A DNA stretch of 64,000 nt, taken from positions 1 through 64,000 of the forward strand of contig NZ_AWFH01000001.1 in NCBI RefSeq assembly GCF_000682715.1, in the 5' to 3' direction. Position 1 is the stretch's first letter, and each line of letters begins with the position of its first letter. Positions 8,853-17,990 of the stretch are shown piece by piece. Below the pieces are notes generated by a model. The model worked only from the letters and a program-made list of their open reading frames with translations, did not search any database and had not been told where the DNA came from. The position numbers and the translations under genes are program-made. Origin of the DNA: Hyphomonas atlantica corrig. Its GTDB lineage: Bacteria > Pseudomonadota > Alphaproteobacteria > Caulobacterales > Hyphomonadaceae.

Positions 8853-10076
8853 GTGTATCTATTTGTCTTCCTGTGCAGCCTGATCATCTTCATCAGCTTT
8901 GCCTTCATGCCTGTCGCGCGGCGCGCGGGTGCGCCTTTCCTTCTGATTGCCTTGATCATCGGCATGCTGCTTGGCGAAGATGGGCCAGGCCGGATCGAAT
9001 TCAGCAATTTCAACTTTGCCTTCGACCTCGGCAGCGTGGCACTGGCTGTCATCCTATTTGCGGGAGGCCTTGAAACAGACCGCCGCGTGTTCCGCTCTGC
9101 CGGAGCGCCCGCCACATCACTCGCTACCCTGGGCGTGCTGGTTACTGCCGGCATAACGGGCGTGGCTGCAGCCTTGTTGCTACAGGTACCGTGGCAAGTT
9201 GGACTACTGCTTGGCGCGGCCGTGGCATCCACTGACGCAGCAGCCACCTTCCTGTTGATCCAGCAGAGTGGTATCGGACTAAGGCCACGCCTGAAAGACA
9301 CGCTATTGCTTGAGTCCGGCCTGAACGATCCGATGGCAATCTTTCTGACGGTCACGCTAACGTCCCTTGTTGCAACAATGCAGACGGATGCGCCTTTCGA
9401 TCTCGCGAGCATGGGCGTGTTGCTGGTGATGCAGGCCGGAATTGGAATTCTGGGCGGCATCTTCGGGGGGCGTCTTCTGGCGCGTCTGCTGGATACGCTA
9501 TCGCTTCCCGTGGGCACATACCCTGTGATGACGCTAGCCGGCGCACTTGTGATCTTTGCGGGTGTGTCTCTGCTCGGCGGCAGTGGATTTCTCGCGGCTT
9601 ACCTTGCTGGCATCAGCCTGAAAGCAAAGCTGAAACGCCCGATCGATCGCATTGTCGATTTTAACGAAGCCTTCCAATGGCTCTGCCAACTCGTCCTGTT
9701 CCTGACGCTCGGCCTGTTGGTCACGCCAAGCGCACTGCTTCAGGATATCTGGCCAACCATCGGGATCGCCGCTGTTTTGATGCTGGTCGCGCGACCGCTT
9801 GCCGTGTTCGCCTCGGTGGGGTGGATGGGCTTTACGTTGCGCGAGAACATATTCCTCAGCTGGGTGGGCTTGAGGGGCGCAGTCCCGATCCTGCTGGCGA
9901 TCTATCCCGTCATATCGCCGGGACCGATTACTGTCGGCTTTTTCAACGTCGTCTTCGTGATCGTTGCCATTTCTCTCACGACACAAGGCTGGACCATTGG
10001 ACCGGTCGCCCGCCTGCTCGGCCTCGGTCCCCAACCGCCAAAGGCCGAGGACGAGGCCGAGGTGAGCGCGCCTTAG
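8853..10076 (+). CDS. CPA1-type Na+(K+)/H+ antiporter lacking the regulatory C-terminus
   Basis: 407 aa, about 12 transmembrane helices. It resembles the membrane domain of NhaP2/CvrA potassium/proton antiporters: LLLGEDGPG-like loop at 32-38, AAVASTDAAATFLL with the conserved Asp near 122-135, LESGLNDPMA with the ND pair near 152-161, and WVGLRGAVPILLA. Start is GTG at 8853 with GGGAG 7 bases upstream. Typical CvrA proteins are about 570 aa with RCK/TrkA-C and CorC domains after the membrane part; here the frame stops soon after the last helix. Its last four bases overlap the convergent DUF1499 gene. Confidence 0.88.
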   Translation: MYLFVFLCSLIIFISFAFMPVARRAGAPFLLIALIIGMLLGEDGPGRIEFSNFNFAFDLGSVALAVILFAGGLETDRRVFRSAGAPATSLATLGVLVTAGITGVAAALLLQVPWQVGLLLGAAVASTDAAATFLLIQQSGIGLRPRLKDTLLLESGLNDPMAIFLTVTLTSLVATMQTDAPFDLASMGVLLVMQAGIGILGGIFGGRLLARLLDTLSLPVGTYPVMTLAGALVIFAGVSLLGGSGFLAAYLAGISLKAKLKRPIDRIVDFNEAFQWLCQLVLFLTLGLLVTPSALLQDIWPTIGIAAVLMLVARPLAVFASVGWMGFTLRENIFLSWVGLRGAVPILLAIYPVISPGPITVGFFNVVFVIVAISLTTQGWTIGPVARLLGLGPQPPKAEDEAEVSAP

Positions 10077-10948
10077 CGCAAAGCCGTCTCAATATCGTCG
10101 AGCAAGTCGCGAACCCGCTTTGCATTCGCGCCCAGATCTGACAGGCCTACCCGACTGGTCGAACGCACATCGATGCGAGAGCCACCTTCTTCAGTTGGCA
10201 GGATACGGATCATTACGTCATCCTTGAAGTCGAACCAGAAGCTGGTCTCTGTCGCTTCGATCACGCCTTGAGCCGCATCGTCCTCCACGACAGCCCAGCC
10301 GCGCTCTTTGACGATATCCAGAATTGCCTCATGCGCTGTCGCTGGCGGCGCATTGGTGATGTAGGAATCAAGCTTCGGATATGGCGCGTCGACCCGGTCT
10401 TCCTGTACGGCCGGATCGAACTCCGCTTCTTCCTGCAACTCCGACACGAGCCGCCCTGGTGTACCTGGCCAGCGTTCCTCTGCGTATTCCGGTACCACTG
10501 GCGCTTCCATGACCGGGTTCATCGCGCCGGTTTTCTCACGCGCTGCCAATAGCGCTTCGCTCGGCATGATCGGGTTCGTCCAATCGGTCTGCACGTCATG
10601 GATGGGAGGAAGTCGCGTTGCCTGTCCACCGAACGCCGCCACCCGGCCGAAGCACAGGCCCGAAATCAGCAGTGCTGCGAATGACAGAATAAAGGCTCGC
10701 TTGCGCGGCGCCTTGATCAGGGAGAGGACCAGCGCGATTACAGAGACACCGAGCGCCAGGAAGATGAGCTTCAGCCCCCAATTGATCGTCATCGTGCCGA
10801 GGCCGAATTGCCAGCCCCACAGACCGAGCTTTGTGCCCAGCGCGGCGGCGACAAACCAGAAAACCGTAAAGATGGACAAGGCCAGCGATGCCTTCGCGAC
10901 CAGCCCCCGCCAACCGGCATCCTGTGTCTGTTCCGATGTCATACTCAT
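10073..10948 (-). CDS. DUF1499 domain membrane protein
   Basis: 291 aa. Three N-terminal transmembrane segments (about 15-38, 48-72, 83-102) are followed by a soluble domain with PYPKLDSYITN, VKERGWAVVEDD, IEATETSFWFDFKDDVMIRI and a final DVRSTSRVGLSDLGANAKRVRDL, the hallmark of DUF1499. The function of the family is unknown. Start could be ATG 10948 or the second ATG two codons later. Its stop overlaps the antiporter stop by four bases (TTAG). Confidence 0.87.
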   Translation of the reverse strand: MSMTSEQTQDAGWRGLVAKASLALSIFTVFWFVAAALGTKLGLWGWQFGLGTMTINWGLKLIFLALGVSVIALVLSLIKAPRKRAFILSFAALLISGLCFGRVAAFGGQATRLPPIHDVQTDWTNPIMPSEALLAAREKTGAMNPVMEAPVVPEYAEERWPGTPGRLVSELQEEAEFDPAVQEDRVDAPYPKLDSYITNAPPATAHEAILDIVKERGWAVVEDDAAQGVIEATETSFWFDFKDDVMIRILPTEEGGSRIDVRSTSRVGLSDLGANAKRVRDLLDDIETALR

Positions 10949-11099
10949 ACGCCCTGCCCTCTCCGAAATTCTTCAACTGAACTGACATAGATCAGCCGAT
11001 CCTTTCGAACCAGTCGTGACGGGCAGAATATTCCGGAACGGGATCCTTGAAACTCGCGTTGGACAAGATGAACTGAGCCATAGATGGAGCGAGAAACTG

Positions 11100-11618
11100 A
11101 TGAACCATTCTGGAAGCTATCGCCGGTTCGGGCTGATGATCGCGACGTCCGCCATCTTCATGTTCGGCCTGATGTATCTCAACACTTATGCTCTCCCGCA
11201 CGTGCACTGGAGTGAGACACGGTTCTTCATGACGCTGATCATGGCCGCGGCCATGGCCGTCGTGATGCTGTCTTTCATGCTCAACATGTACAAGGATACG
11301 CGCATCAACTTCGCCATCTATGCAGGCAGCGCTCTGCTGTTCGTAGCAGCACTGTTCCTTGTCCGCTCTCAGGCAACGGTGGGGGACAAGGCCTACATGG
11401 AAGGCATGATCCCGCATCATTCAATCGCCATCATGACAAGCGAACGGGCAGGAATCGAAGATGTCCGCGTCCGGAAACTGGCGGATGAAATTCTCGAGGC
11501 TCAGAAGAAAGAAATCGCCGAAATGGAATGGTTGCTTGATGACATTTACAGAAATGGAAAGGCGACGACTCCAGAAGAAGCCGCCGCCCGCCCGGTTCCT
11601 GAATTCAGTGCAGACTAA
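11100..11618 (+). CDS. DUF305 domain membrane protein
   Basis: 172 aa. The ATG at 11100 is chosen because GGAG (11086-11089) lies 10 bases upstream; the longer frame from 11016 has no ribosome site. Three transmembrane helices in the first 85 residues precede a DUF305 segment with YMEGMIPHHSIAIMTS, whose paired histidines are typical of the ferritin-like, metal-associated DUF305 fold, and LADEILEAQKKEIAEMEWLL. Proteins of this type are often near copper or heavy metal genes, but nothing here confirms that. Its stop overlaps the convergent acyl-CoA synthetase stop by four bases (CTAA). Confidence 0.87.
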   Translation: MNHSGSYRRFGLMIATSAIFMFGLMYLNTYALPHVHWSETRFFMTLIMAAAMAVVMLSFMLNMYKDTRINFAIYAGSALLFVAALFLVRSQATVGDKAYMEGMIPHHSIAIMTSERAGIEDVRVRKLADEILEAQKKEIAEMEWLLDDIYRNGKATTPEEAAARPVPEFSAD

Positions 11619-13240
11619 GCTGTCGGCAGCTTGTAGTCCTTGAACTGGTTGCGCAGGGCCAACTTGTTGATCTTGCCAGTTGCGCCAAGTGGGATCTCGT
11701 CAACAAAGACCACGTCGTCCGGTGTCCACCATTTGGCAATCTTGCCTTCAAGCTGGGCCAGGACATCTTCCTTGCTCGGGGTTTCGCCCGGCGCAGGCTG
11801 CACGACCAGCAAGGGACGCTCATCCCATTTCGGATGGTAGATACCGATCGCGGCCGCATTCGCTACCTTCGGATGGCCGACGGCAATGTTCTCGATGTCG
11901 ATCGAAGAAATCCATTCGCCGCCAGACTTGATCACATCCTTGGCGCGGTCGGTAATCGTCATCGTGCCATACTCGTCGATGTTCGCGACGTCGCCCGTAT
12001 CGAAGAAGCCGTTATCGTCGAGGACATTTCCACCGACACCCTTGAAATAGCCCGCCGCGATGGCCGCGCCCCGCACCACGAGGCGACCGGACGTTTCGCC
12101 ATCATTCGGAAGGTCTTCGCCTTCGTCATTGACGATCTTGAGCTCAACGCCGAAGGGCGGACGCCCTTGCTTCAGCTTCTGCTCCATACGCGTGTCGATG
12201 TCCGCATCCATCATGTGCGGCGGCAGCGTTCCGAGCGTTCCCAGCGGTGAGGTCTCCGTCATGCCCCAGGCATGGACCACATCCACCTCGTAATCTTCCT
12301 CGAACGCGCGGAGAATACGCTCCGGCACAGCAGAACCACCAATGATCACTTTTTCAAGATGCGGCAGCTTCAGATCGTTTTCCTGAAGGTGGTTGAGCAG
12401 CATCAGCCACACTGTTGGCACAGCGGCGGTGATGGTCACCTTCTCGGTATCAAGCAATTCATAGATCGACGCACCGTCCATCTGCGCGCCCGGCATCACC
12501 ATATTGGACCCGACAGCTGGACAGGACAGCGCAAGGCCCCACGCATTGGCGTGGAACATCGGCACGACCGGCAGAACGGAATCATTCGCGCCCATGCCAA
12601 TCGCGTCACGCTGCATGGTAATCATCGTGTGCAGCACGTTGGACCGATGGGAATACAGCACGCCCTTCGGGTCGCCCGTGGTGCCGGATGTGTAGCAAAG
12701 CCCACATGCGGTATCTTCCGGGAAATCGCCCCAGCGCACATTTGTGGACCGTCCGTCGATCCAGATATCAAACGGAACTGCGCCAAGATTGTTTTCCGGC
12801 ATCGTGTCAGCATCGGCATAGATCACGAACGTTTCGACCGTCTGGAGATGGTCCTTGATGGCCTCGACAATCGGAAGGAAGGTCTTGTCGAAGATCAGCA
12901 CCTTGTCTTCGGCATGGTTGGCAATCCAGGCGATCTGCTCAGGATGCAGGCGCGGATTGATAGTGTGCAGGACCGCGCCAATCCCCATCGCGCCATACCA
13001 GGACGCCATGTGGCGTTCCGAGTTCCAGCCAAGCGTTGCCACGCGGTCGCCCAGCTTGATGCCGCCATCGACCAGCGCATTCGAAACTTGCTTGGACTGC
13101 TTGAAAAGGTCGGCATATGTCGTGCGGACAATATTGCCTTCGACCCGGCGGGTGATGATTTCCCGTGTCGGGTTGATGCGGTTGGCGTGTTCCAGAATCT
13201 TGTTAACCGTGAGCGGCCAATCCTGCATGATGCCCAACAT
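11615..13240 (-). CDS. Medium/long-chain fatty acid--CoA ligase, AlkK-like
   Basis: 541 aa from ATG 13240, which has GGGAGA 7 bases upstream. It activates fatty acids to acyl-CoA with ATP. The AMP-binding motif [18 protein letters not shown] (about 182-199), the ATP motif [12 protein letters not shown], and the adenylate motif FDTGDVA and a late [17 protein letters not shown] loop are intact, with the catalytic lysine in GKINK near the C-terminus. The N-terminal wording (MLG.M, HTINPRL, INHAEDK-like segments) resembles AlkK-type ligases. It stands alone and is divergent from the GDPD lipoprotein gene. Confidence 0.93.
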   Translation of the reverse strand: MLGIMQDWPLTVNKILEHANRINPTREIITRRVEGNIVRTTYADLFKQSKQVSNALVDGGIKLGDRVATLGWNSERHMASWYGAMGIGAVLHTINPRLHPEQIAWIANHAEDKVLIFDKTFLPIVEAIKDHLQTVETFVIYADADTMPENNLGAVPFDIWIDGRSTNVRWGDFPEDTACGLCYTSGTTGDPKGVLYSHRSNVLHTMITMQRDAIGMGANDSVLPVVPMFHANAWGLALSCPAVGSNMVMPGAQMDGASIYELLDTEKVTITAAVPTVWLMLLNHLQENDLKLPHLEKVIIGGSAVPERILRAFEEDYEVDVVHAWGMTETSPLGTLGTLPPHMMDADIDTRMEQKLKQGRPPFGVELKIVNDEGEDLPNDGETSGRLVVRGAAIAAGYFKGVGGNVLDDNGFFDTGDVANIDEYGTMTITDRAKDVIKSGGEWISSIDIENIAVGHPKVANAAAIGIYHPKWDERPLLVVQPAPGETPSKEDVLAQLEGKIAKWWTPDDVVFVDEIPLGATGKINKLALRNQFKDYKLPTA

Positions 13241-13339
13241 GATGAAGTCTCCCTGTGTGTTCTTGTTTTCAGCATTAATCGCCTGATTTAGAACCGGTTT
13301 ATGCGCGCATTTGGTGCGGCGCAAGAAGAGGACCCTAGA

Positions 13340-14284
13340 ATGACCCGTTCCGCGCTGCTTGTTACCGCCCTCATCATTCTTGCTGGTTGCGAGCCGTCAA
13401 CCGATATCGCGCCTCAAACTGAAGGGTTTGCTGCAGTCGAAGCCAACAGCCAGCGCCTTCCCTTGCCCGAATATTTCGACTGCCTGCGCGAAAATCGCGG
13501 TGTCGTTATTGCGGCCCATCGCGGCGGCCCTGCTCCCGGGTATCCGGAGAACGCCATCGAAACGATGCAATACAATTTCGACCGCGGCGTACGTGTGTTC
13601 GAGGTCGATGTCGCCGAAACGCGCGATGGCGTCCTGACGCTCATGCATGATGACCGCCTCAATCGCACCACCACTGGCCGCGGCTATATTTCTGACATCA
13701 GCTGGGAAGACTTGTCCGGCGTATTGCTGGTCGACAATGACGGTCGCCGCACAGATTTTTCTCCGCCCAAACTGACAGATGCCCTGATCTGGGCGCGCAA
13801 TACCGGTGCAATTCTTGAGCTGGACCGCAAGAAGACGACCAGCTTCTCCAACATCGCTGAGGCCGTATATGCAGCGAACGCGGAGGAGAGCGTGATCATG
13901 ATTTCCTACAATGATGATGAAGCCGCCGAAATCGCTGCGATTGATCCGGAGCTCATGATGACGGCTTCGGTTCGTGGCGGACGGGACATTTCCGCGCTGG
14001 AAGCTCGGGGCGTGGATTCCCGGCGTCTCATCGGCTGGACGGGCACCGAACGTCCTTATGCCGCTGCCTGGGACCGCAACGCAATGAATGATGTGGAGTC
14101 GGCGTTCGGAACGCTCGGCCGGGCGGGCGACCGCCTTGACGACATCTACATGGCTGACGGCGACGGATCGGAGTTTCAGGACCTGGCAGATGACGGCCTG
14201 GTCATGCTGGCGACCGATCGCCCACTGGAAGCGGCAGAGGCAATGACCTCGGACGACACAGCCATCGCCGCCTGCGGGCGTTGA
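13340..14284 (+). CDS. Glycerophosphodiester phosphodiesterase lipoprotein
   Basis: 314 aa from ATG 13340 (AGAGGA about 8 bases upstream). The N-terminus is a lipoprotein signal ending in LAGC (C17). The GDPD domain starts with VVIAAHRGG (catalytic His and Arg), followed by YPENAIE and FEVDVAETRDGVLTLMHDD, which carry the metal-binding Glu/Asp and the second catalytic His. It would hydrolyse glycerophosphodiesters to glycerol-3-phosphate and alcohol in the envelope. The C-terminal part (IGWTGTERPYAAAWDR) is slightly divergent from cytoplasmic UgpQ. Two hairpins follow the stop. Confidence 0.9.
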   Translation: MTRSALLVTALIILAGCEPSTDIAPQTEGFAAVEANSQRLPLPEYFDCLRENRGVVIAAHRGGPAPGYPENAIETMQYNFDRGVRVFEVDVAETRDGVLTLMHDDRLNRTTTGRGYISDISWEDLSGVLLVDNDGRRTDFSPPKLTDALIWARNTGAILELDRKKTTSFSNIAEAVYAANAEESVIMISYNDDEAAEIAAIDPELMMTASVRGGRDISALEARGVDSRRLIGWTGTERPYAAAWDRNAMNDVESAFGTLGRAGDRLDDIYMADGDGSEFQDLADDGLVMLATDRPLEAAEAMTSDDTAIAACGR

Positions 14285-14313
14285 CGTTTCCCCGTTCCAG
14301 GCTTATCTGGCGC

Positions 14314-14332
14314 GCAGGTTTGAGACACCTGC
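14314..14332 (+). terminator. Hairpin downstream of the GDPD gene
   Basis: GCAGGT (14314-14319) and ACCTGC (14327-14332) form a 6-bp stem with a 7-base loop, 29 bases after the GDPD stop. There is no T tract. It resembles a T-arm superficially, but no tRNA can be folded around it. Confidence 0.35.
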
Positions 14333-14365
14333 CGCTTGCCGGGACGTCCCGAAGGTGAAGATCTC

Positions 14366-14387
14366 ACAGCCGCAAACGCGCGGCTGT
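14366..14387 (+). terminator. Second hairpin between GDPD and the glyoxalase-like gene
   Basis: ACAGCCGC (14366-14373) pairs perfectly with GCGGCTGT (14380-14387) around a 6-base loop, followed by CCCTTTC. A perfect 12-bp palindrome CGGGACGTCCCG also lies just before it at 14340-14351. Together these structures probably end the GDPD transcript. Confidence 0.4.
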
Positions 14388-14485
14388 CCCTTTCAGGATG
14401 CTGACGCTTCATTTCAAGCGGTCCAGCGGCAAGGCAAGCCCCGCGTAGAGCGACCGCGTCTGGATGAAGGGAAAGGATCCCACCC

Positions 14486-14935
14486 ATGCCGCAATCCATT
14501 ACAACCCGCGAAGCCGCCAAGGCCCGCGCCCGTGAACTGCGCCTTGAGGCCAGCACTGCGGGGCAATCCATCTCGCACTCAAAAGCGCTCGAAATGGTCG
14601 CCGCTGAGCTCGGCTATCGCGACTGGAACACCGCATCTGCGCGGCTGTCGAACACACCCGAGGCCCCCTGCCAACTCGGCGATCATGTCTTTGGCCGCTA
14701 CTTGAAACAGCCTTTCCACGGCCGCGTCCATGCGATCCGCGAACTGGCGGGAGGCATGGGCTATGAAGTGACCCTGCATTTCGACACACCCGTCGATGTG
14801 GTCGAATTCGACAGTTTCTCTGCTCACCGCCAGCGTGTGTCTGCGATGGTCGGCAGCGATGGTGTTTCCTGGGCGAAGACCAGTGATGGCGTCCCGCACC
14901 TGATCATTGAAACCGTTGCAAACGGGATCGTCTGA
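14486..14935 (+). CDS. Glyoxalase-superfamily-associated small protein
   Basis: 149 aa. The N-terminal 50 residues (AKARARELRLEASTAG, then SHSKALEMVAAELGYRDWN at about 31-49) match the short domain found at the end of some glyoxalase-superfamily proteins, where the L-V-A-x-x-x-G-Y-R-D-W-N pattern is conserved. The rest (HVFGRYLKQPFHGRVHAIRE... HFDTPVDVVEFDSFSAHRQRV) resembles a bleomycin-resistance-like half but lacks clear metal residues. Start ATG 14486 has GGAAAGGA about 10 bases upstream. It converges with pdxH with 3 bases between stops. Confidence 0.7.
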   Translation: MPQSITTREAAKARARELRLEASTAGQSISHSKALEMVAAELGYRDWNTASARLSNTPEAPCQLGDHVFGRYLKQPFHGRVHAIRELAGGMGYEVTLHFDTPVDVVEFDSFSAHRQRVSAMVGSDGVSWAKTSDGVPHLIIETVANGIV

Positions 14936-14938
14936 TTG

Positions 14939-15610
14939 TCAGGGGTAGAGGCGACCTGTCGTCCAGCCATCGTCGGCGCGTGTGAACTTCAGCCGGTCAT
15001 GCATCCGGAAGGCCTGGTCCTGCCAGAACTCGATCTCGACCGGAACGACACGGAACCCGCCCCAAAATTCGGGGCGGGGAATGTCGGGCCCATCGCCGAA
15101 TATCTCTGAAAGCTCGGCCACGCGCTGTTCGAACTCGGCCCGGTCATTCAATGGCCGGGACTGGTCGGAGGCAATTGCGCTGATCCGGCTTTGCGCTGCG
15201 CGGGTCGCGAAATACTCGTCCGCAGCCTCTTCTGAAACAGGCTCGACGGTGCCGCGCACCCGCACCTGGCGTCGCTGACTTTTCCAGTGAAAGCCGAGCG
15301 CGGCCTTTGGCGTTGTCGCCAATTGTTGCCCTTTCGCGCTTTCCAGATTGGTGAAGAAGACAAATCCTGCCTCTGTCACCTCTTTCAGCAACACCACGCG
15401 TACATCCGGCATGCCGTCCGCGCCGATGGTGGCCAGCGACATGGCATTTGAATCGTTCAACTCACTCTCCCGCGCCTCAGCCATCCAGGCTTTGAACAGC
15501 GCAATTGGATCAGATGTATTCGGAATCAGCGGTTTCCCGTTCGGATCCGTCGCATAATCTGCGGCGCTGGGCGATGGTGGAATGATGTCTGGCGTGTCGG
15601 TCTGGCTCAT
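14939..15610 (-). CDS. pdxH: Pyridoxamine 5'-phosphate oxidase
   Basis: 223 aa. It oxidises pyridoxine or pyridoxamine 5'-phosphate to PLP using FMN. Characteristic segments are [71 protein letters not shown] (split by FMN contacts) and the C-terminal signature with [16 protein letters not shown] and W..GRLYP. Family length and motifs are normal. It is a single gene between a convergent small protein and divergent mdh. Confidence 0.95.
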   Translation of the reverse strand: MSQTDTPDIIPPSPSAADYATDPNGKPLIPNTSDPIALFKAWMAEARESELNDSNAMSLATIGADGMPDVRVVLLKEVTEAGFVFFTNLESAKGQQLATTPKAALGFHWKSQRRQVRVRGTVEPVSEEAADEYFATRAAQSRISAIASDQSRPLNDRAEFEQRVAELSEIFGDGPDIPRPEFWGGFRVVPVEIEFWQDQAFRMHDRLKFTRADDGWTTGRLYP

Positions 15611-15783
15611 GGCGATGTCCGGTCCAAGGGCTGCTGGGTGAGCCTTCCATATAGGCCAAACTCTGCCGGAGTCCCACTGCGGCAGGGTGCCCGCTCTGCG
15701 TCATAGACGCATGGCCGCTTGCCCTTCCCCGACAAATTCGCCATTGATGCCGCGAAATCACCCTATGCAAGAAGGAAACTCCC

Positions 15784-16764
15784 ATGAAAAAGCCTGTGAA
15801 AGTCGCTGTAACCGGCGCTGCCGGCCAGATCGGTTACGCTCTCCTGTTCCGCATTGCCGCTGGCGACATGCTTGGAACGGACCAGCCGGTCGACCTTCAC
15901 CTGCTCGAAATCACGCCCGCGCTCGGCGCGCTGAACGGCGTGGTGATGGAACTGAATGATTGCGCCTTCCCGCTGCTGAACAGCATTGTTGCCACCGACG
16001 ATCCAAACGTCGCGTTCAAGGATTGCGACTACGCCTTGCTCGTTGGCGCGATGCCACGCAAGCAAGGCATGGAGCGGAAAGACCTGCTGTCCGCAAATGG
16101 TGGCATCTTCGGCCCACAAGGCAAGGCGATCAACGATCACGCGTCACGCGATGTGAAAGTGCTTGTCGTCGGCAACCCGGCCAACACGAACGCCCTGATC
16201 GCACAACAGAATGCGCCAGACCTCGACCCGAAATGCTTTACTGCGATGGTTCGGCTCGACCACAACCGCGCGATGAGCCAGCTGGCCGAGAAAACCGGCA
16301 CCCACAATACCGACATCAAGAATGTCATCATCTGGGGCAACCACTCCGCCACCCAATACCCCGACATCCACCACGCCACAGTGAAAGGCGATGCCGCCAA
16401 GCCACAAGTGGACGACGCCTGGTATCAGGACACGTTCATTCCTGACGTGCAGCAACGCGGCGCAGCCATCATCAAGGCGCGCGGTGCCTCCTCCGCAGCA
16501 TCCGCGGCATCTGCCGCGATCGACCATATGCGCAGCTGGGCGCTCGGTACGCCTGAAGGTGAATGGGTCTCCATGGGCATCCCGTCTGACGGCTCCTACG
16601 GCATCGAGCCAGGCGTCATCTATGGCTATCCCTGCACCTGCAAGGACGGCAAGTACGAGATCGTTCAGGGCCTCGACATCAACGAGTTCTCGCGCGCCAA
16701 AATGGACGCAACCGATGCAGAACTCCGCGAAGAACGCGCGGCTGTTGAGCATCTGTTCGCCTAG
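15784..16764 (+). CDS. mdh: Malate dehydrogenase, cytosolic (type 2) family
   Basis: 326 aa. It interconverts malate and oxaloacetate with NAD in the TCA cycle. The Rossmann motif [12 protein letters not shown] is at 10-21, [16 protein letters not shown] carries the substrate arginines near 88-103, GNPANTNA follows, and the catalytic histidine is in [11 protein letters not shown]. The sequence type is that of cytosolic/chloroplast-like MDH, not the LDH-like MDH that is common in alphaproteobacteria beside sucCD. AAGGA lies about 8 bases upstream of ATG 15784. aroC follows after 31 bases on the same strand. Confidence 0.95.
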   Translation: MKKPVKVAVTGAAGQIGYALLFRIAAGDMLGTDQPVDLHLLEITPALGALNGVVMELNDCAFPLLNSIVATDDPNVAFKDCDYALLVGAMPRKQGMERKDLLSANGGIFGPQGKAINDHASRDVKVLVVGNPANTNALIAQQNAPDLDPKCFTAMVRLDHNRAMSQLAEKTGTHNTDIKNVIIWGNHSATQYPDIHHATVKGDAAKPQVDDAWYQDTFIPDVQQRGAAIIKARGASSAASAASAAIDHMRSWALGTPEGEWVSMGIPSDGSYGIEPGVIYGYPCTCKDGKYEIVQGLDINEFSRAKMDATDAELREERAAVEHLFA

Positions 16765-16795
16765 TTCCTGACCTTTAAATCCGAGATGGGCAGCC

Positions 16796-17887
16796 ATGTC
16801 ACACAACACATTCGGCCACCTCTTCCGCGTGACGACCTGGGGCGAAAGCCACGGACCGGCGCTCGGCTGCGTGGTCGATGGCTGCCCGCCAAACCTCCCG
16901 CTGGATGAGGCCTTTATCCAGCAATTTCTTGATCAGCGCAGACCGGGCACGTCGCGTTTCGTCACCCAGCGCAAGGAACCGGACGCGGTAAAAATCCTGT
17001 CCGGCGTGTTCGAGGATGACCGCACCGGCGGACCGGTGACGACTGGTACCCCCATTTCGCTGATGATCGAAAACACCGACCAGCGCTCCAAGGATTACAG
17101 CGAGATCCGCGACCGGTATCGACCCGGCCATGCCGACTACTCCTATGATCAGAAATATGGCGTACGTGACTATCGCGGCGGCGGCCGGTCCAGTGCGCGC
17201 GAAACTGCGGCGCGGGTCGCTGCTGGTGCCGTAGCCCGCCGCGTTCTTGGTAAAGATGTCCTACTGCGCGGCGCTGTGGTTCAGATCGGGCCGCACGCAA
17301 TCGACCGGTCGCGGTGGAAGTGGGAAACGACCCAGTCAAATCCGTTCTGGTGTCCGGACCCGGACATGGTGCCCGTTTGGGAGAACTTTCTTGACGAGAC
17401 ACGAAAGGCCGGCAGTTCGGCCGGAGCCATCGTCGAGGTCGAGGCAACCGGAATACCTGCCGGATGGGGCGCGCCCATATACGGGAAACTGGATTCAGAA
17501 CTCGCCAGCGCCATGATGAGCATCAATGCCGCAAAGGGCGTCGAAATCGGTGACGGCTTTGCCGCTGCGACCCTGTCCGGCGAGGAAAATGCGGATCAGA
17601 TGCGCGCGGGAGACAATGGCGCGCAGTTTCTCTCCAATCATAATGGCGGCATCGCCGGAGGCATTTCGACAGGCCAGCCGGTTGTGGTGCGAATCGCAAT
17701 CAAACCAACTTCCTCCATCCTGACACCCGTCCAATCGGTGACCCGTGACGGCGAAGAGGTAGACGTGCGGACCATCGGCAGGCATGATCCCTGTGTGGGG
17801 ATACGCGCTGTACCTGTGGCCGAAGCCATGCTTGCCTGTGTGCTGGCAGATGCAAAATTGCGTCATAGAGGGCAAACGGGACGATGA
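16796..17887 (+). CDS. aroC: Chorismate synthase
   Basis: 363 aa. It makes chorismate from EPSP, the last step of the shikimate pathway, using reduced FMN. Signatures present: [16 protein letters not shown] near the N-terminus, [14 protein letters not shown] and [22 protein letters not shown] in the first half, and [17 protein letters not shown] near the C-terminus. The gene follows mdh closely and may be cotranscribed. Its stop (17885-17887) is followed within 13 bases by a Pho-box-like element for the next gene. Confidence 0.97.
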   Translation: MSHNTFGHLFRVTTWGESHGPALGCVVDGCPPNLPLDEAFIQQFLDQRRPGTSRFVTQRKEPDAVKILSGVFEDDRTGGPVTTGTPISLMIENTDQRSKDYSEIRDRYRPGHADYSYDQKYGVRDYRGGGRSSARETAARVAAGAVARRVLGKDVLLRGAVVQIGPHAIDRSRWKWETTQSNPFWCPDPDMVPVWENFLDETRKAGSSAGAIVEVEATGIPAGWGAPIYGKLDSELASAMMSINAAKGVEIGDGFAAATLSGEENADQMRAGDNGAQFLSNHNGGIAGGISTGQPVVVRIAIKPTSSILTPVQSVTRDGEEVDVRTIGRHDPCVGIRAVPVAEAMLACVLADAKLRHRGQTGR

Positions 17888-17899
17888 GCTCAGATGCGC

Positions 17900-17928
17900 G
17901 TGTCACAGTAAGTTCACAAACCTGCTAT
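17900..17928 (+). promoter_or_regulatory. Pho-box-like direct repeats upstream of the PiT-like gene
   Basis: Three 7-mers spaced 11 bases apart read GTGTCAC (17900), AGTTCAC (17911) and CTGCTAT (17922). They resemble PhoB boxes (CTGTCAT repeats every 11 bp), with the first two the closest. The element is oriented toward, and 63 bases before, the start of the phosphate-transporter-like gene at 17991, which makes phosphate-starvation control plausible. The third repeat is weak. Confidence 0.45.
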
Positions 17929-17990
17929 CGGCATTGTTCAGTGAACCTGCTACCTCGCGTTCAGACTTCATATAGCGATGGGTTGTCGGC

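Noticed and set aside
12272-13291. A 339-aa open frame antisense to the acyl-CoA ligase gene
   Set aside because: The ligase has all catalytic motifs on the other strand; the antisense product is rich in His and Arg and matches no family.
14314-14332. A hairpin that resembles a tRNA T-arm
   Set aside because: The loop TTGAGAC is not a T-loop, and no acceptor, D-arm or anticodon arm can be folded around it.
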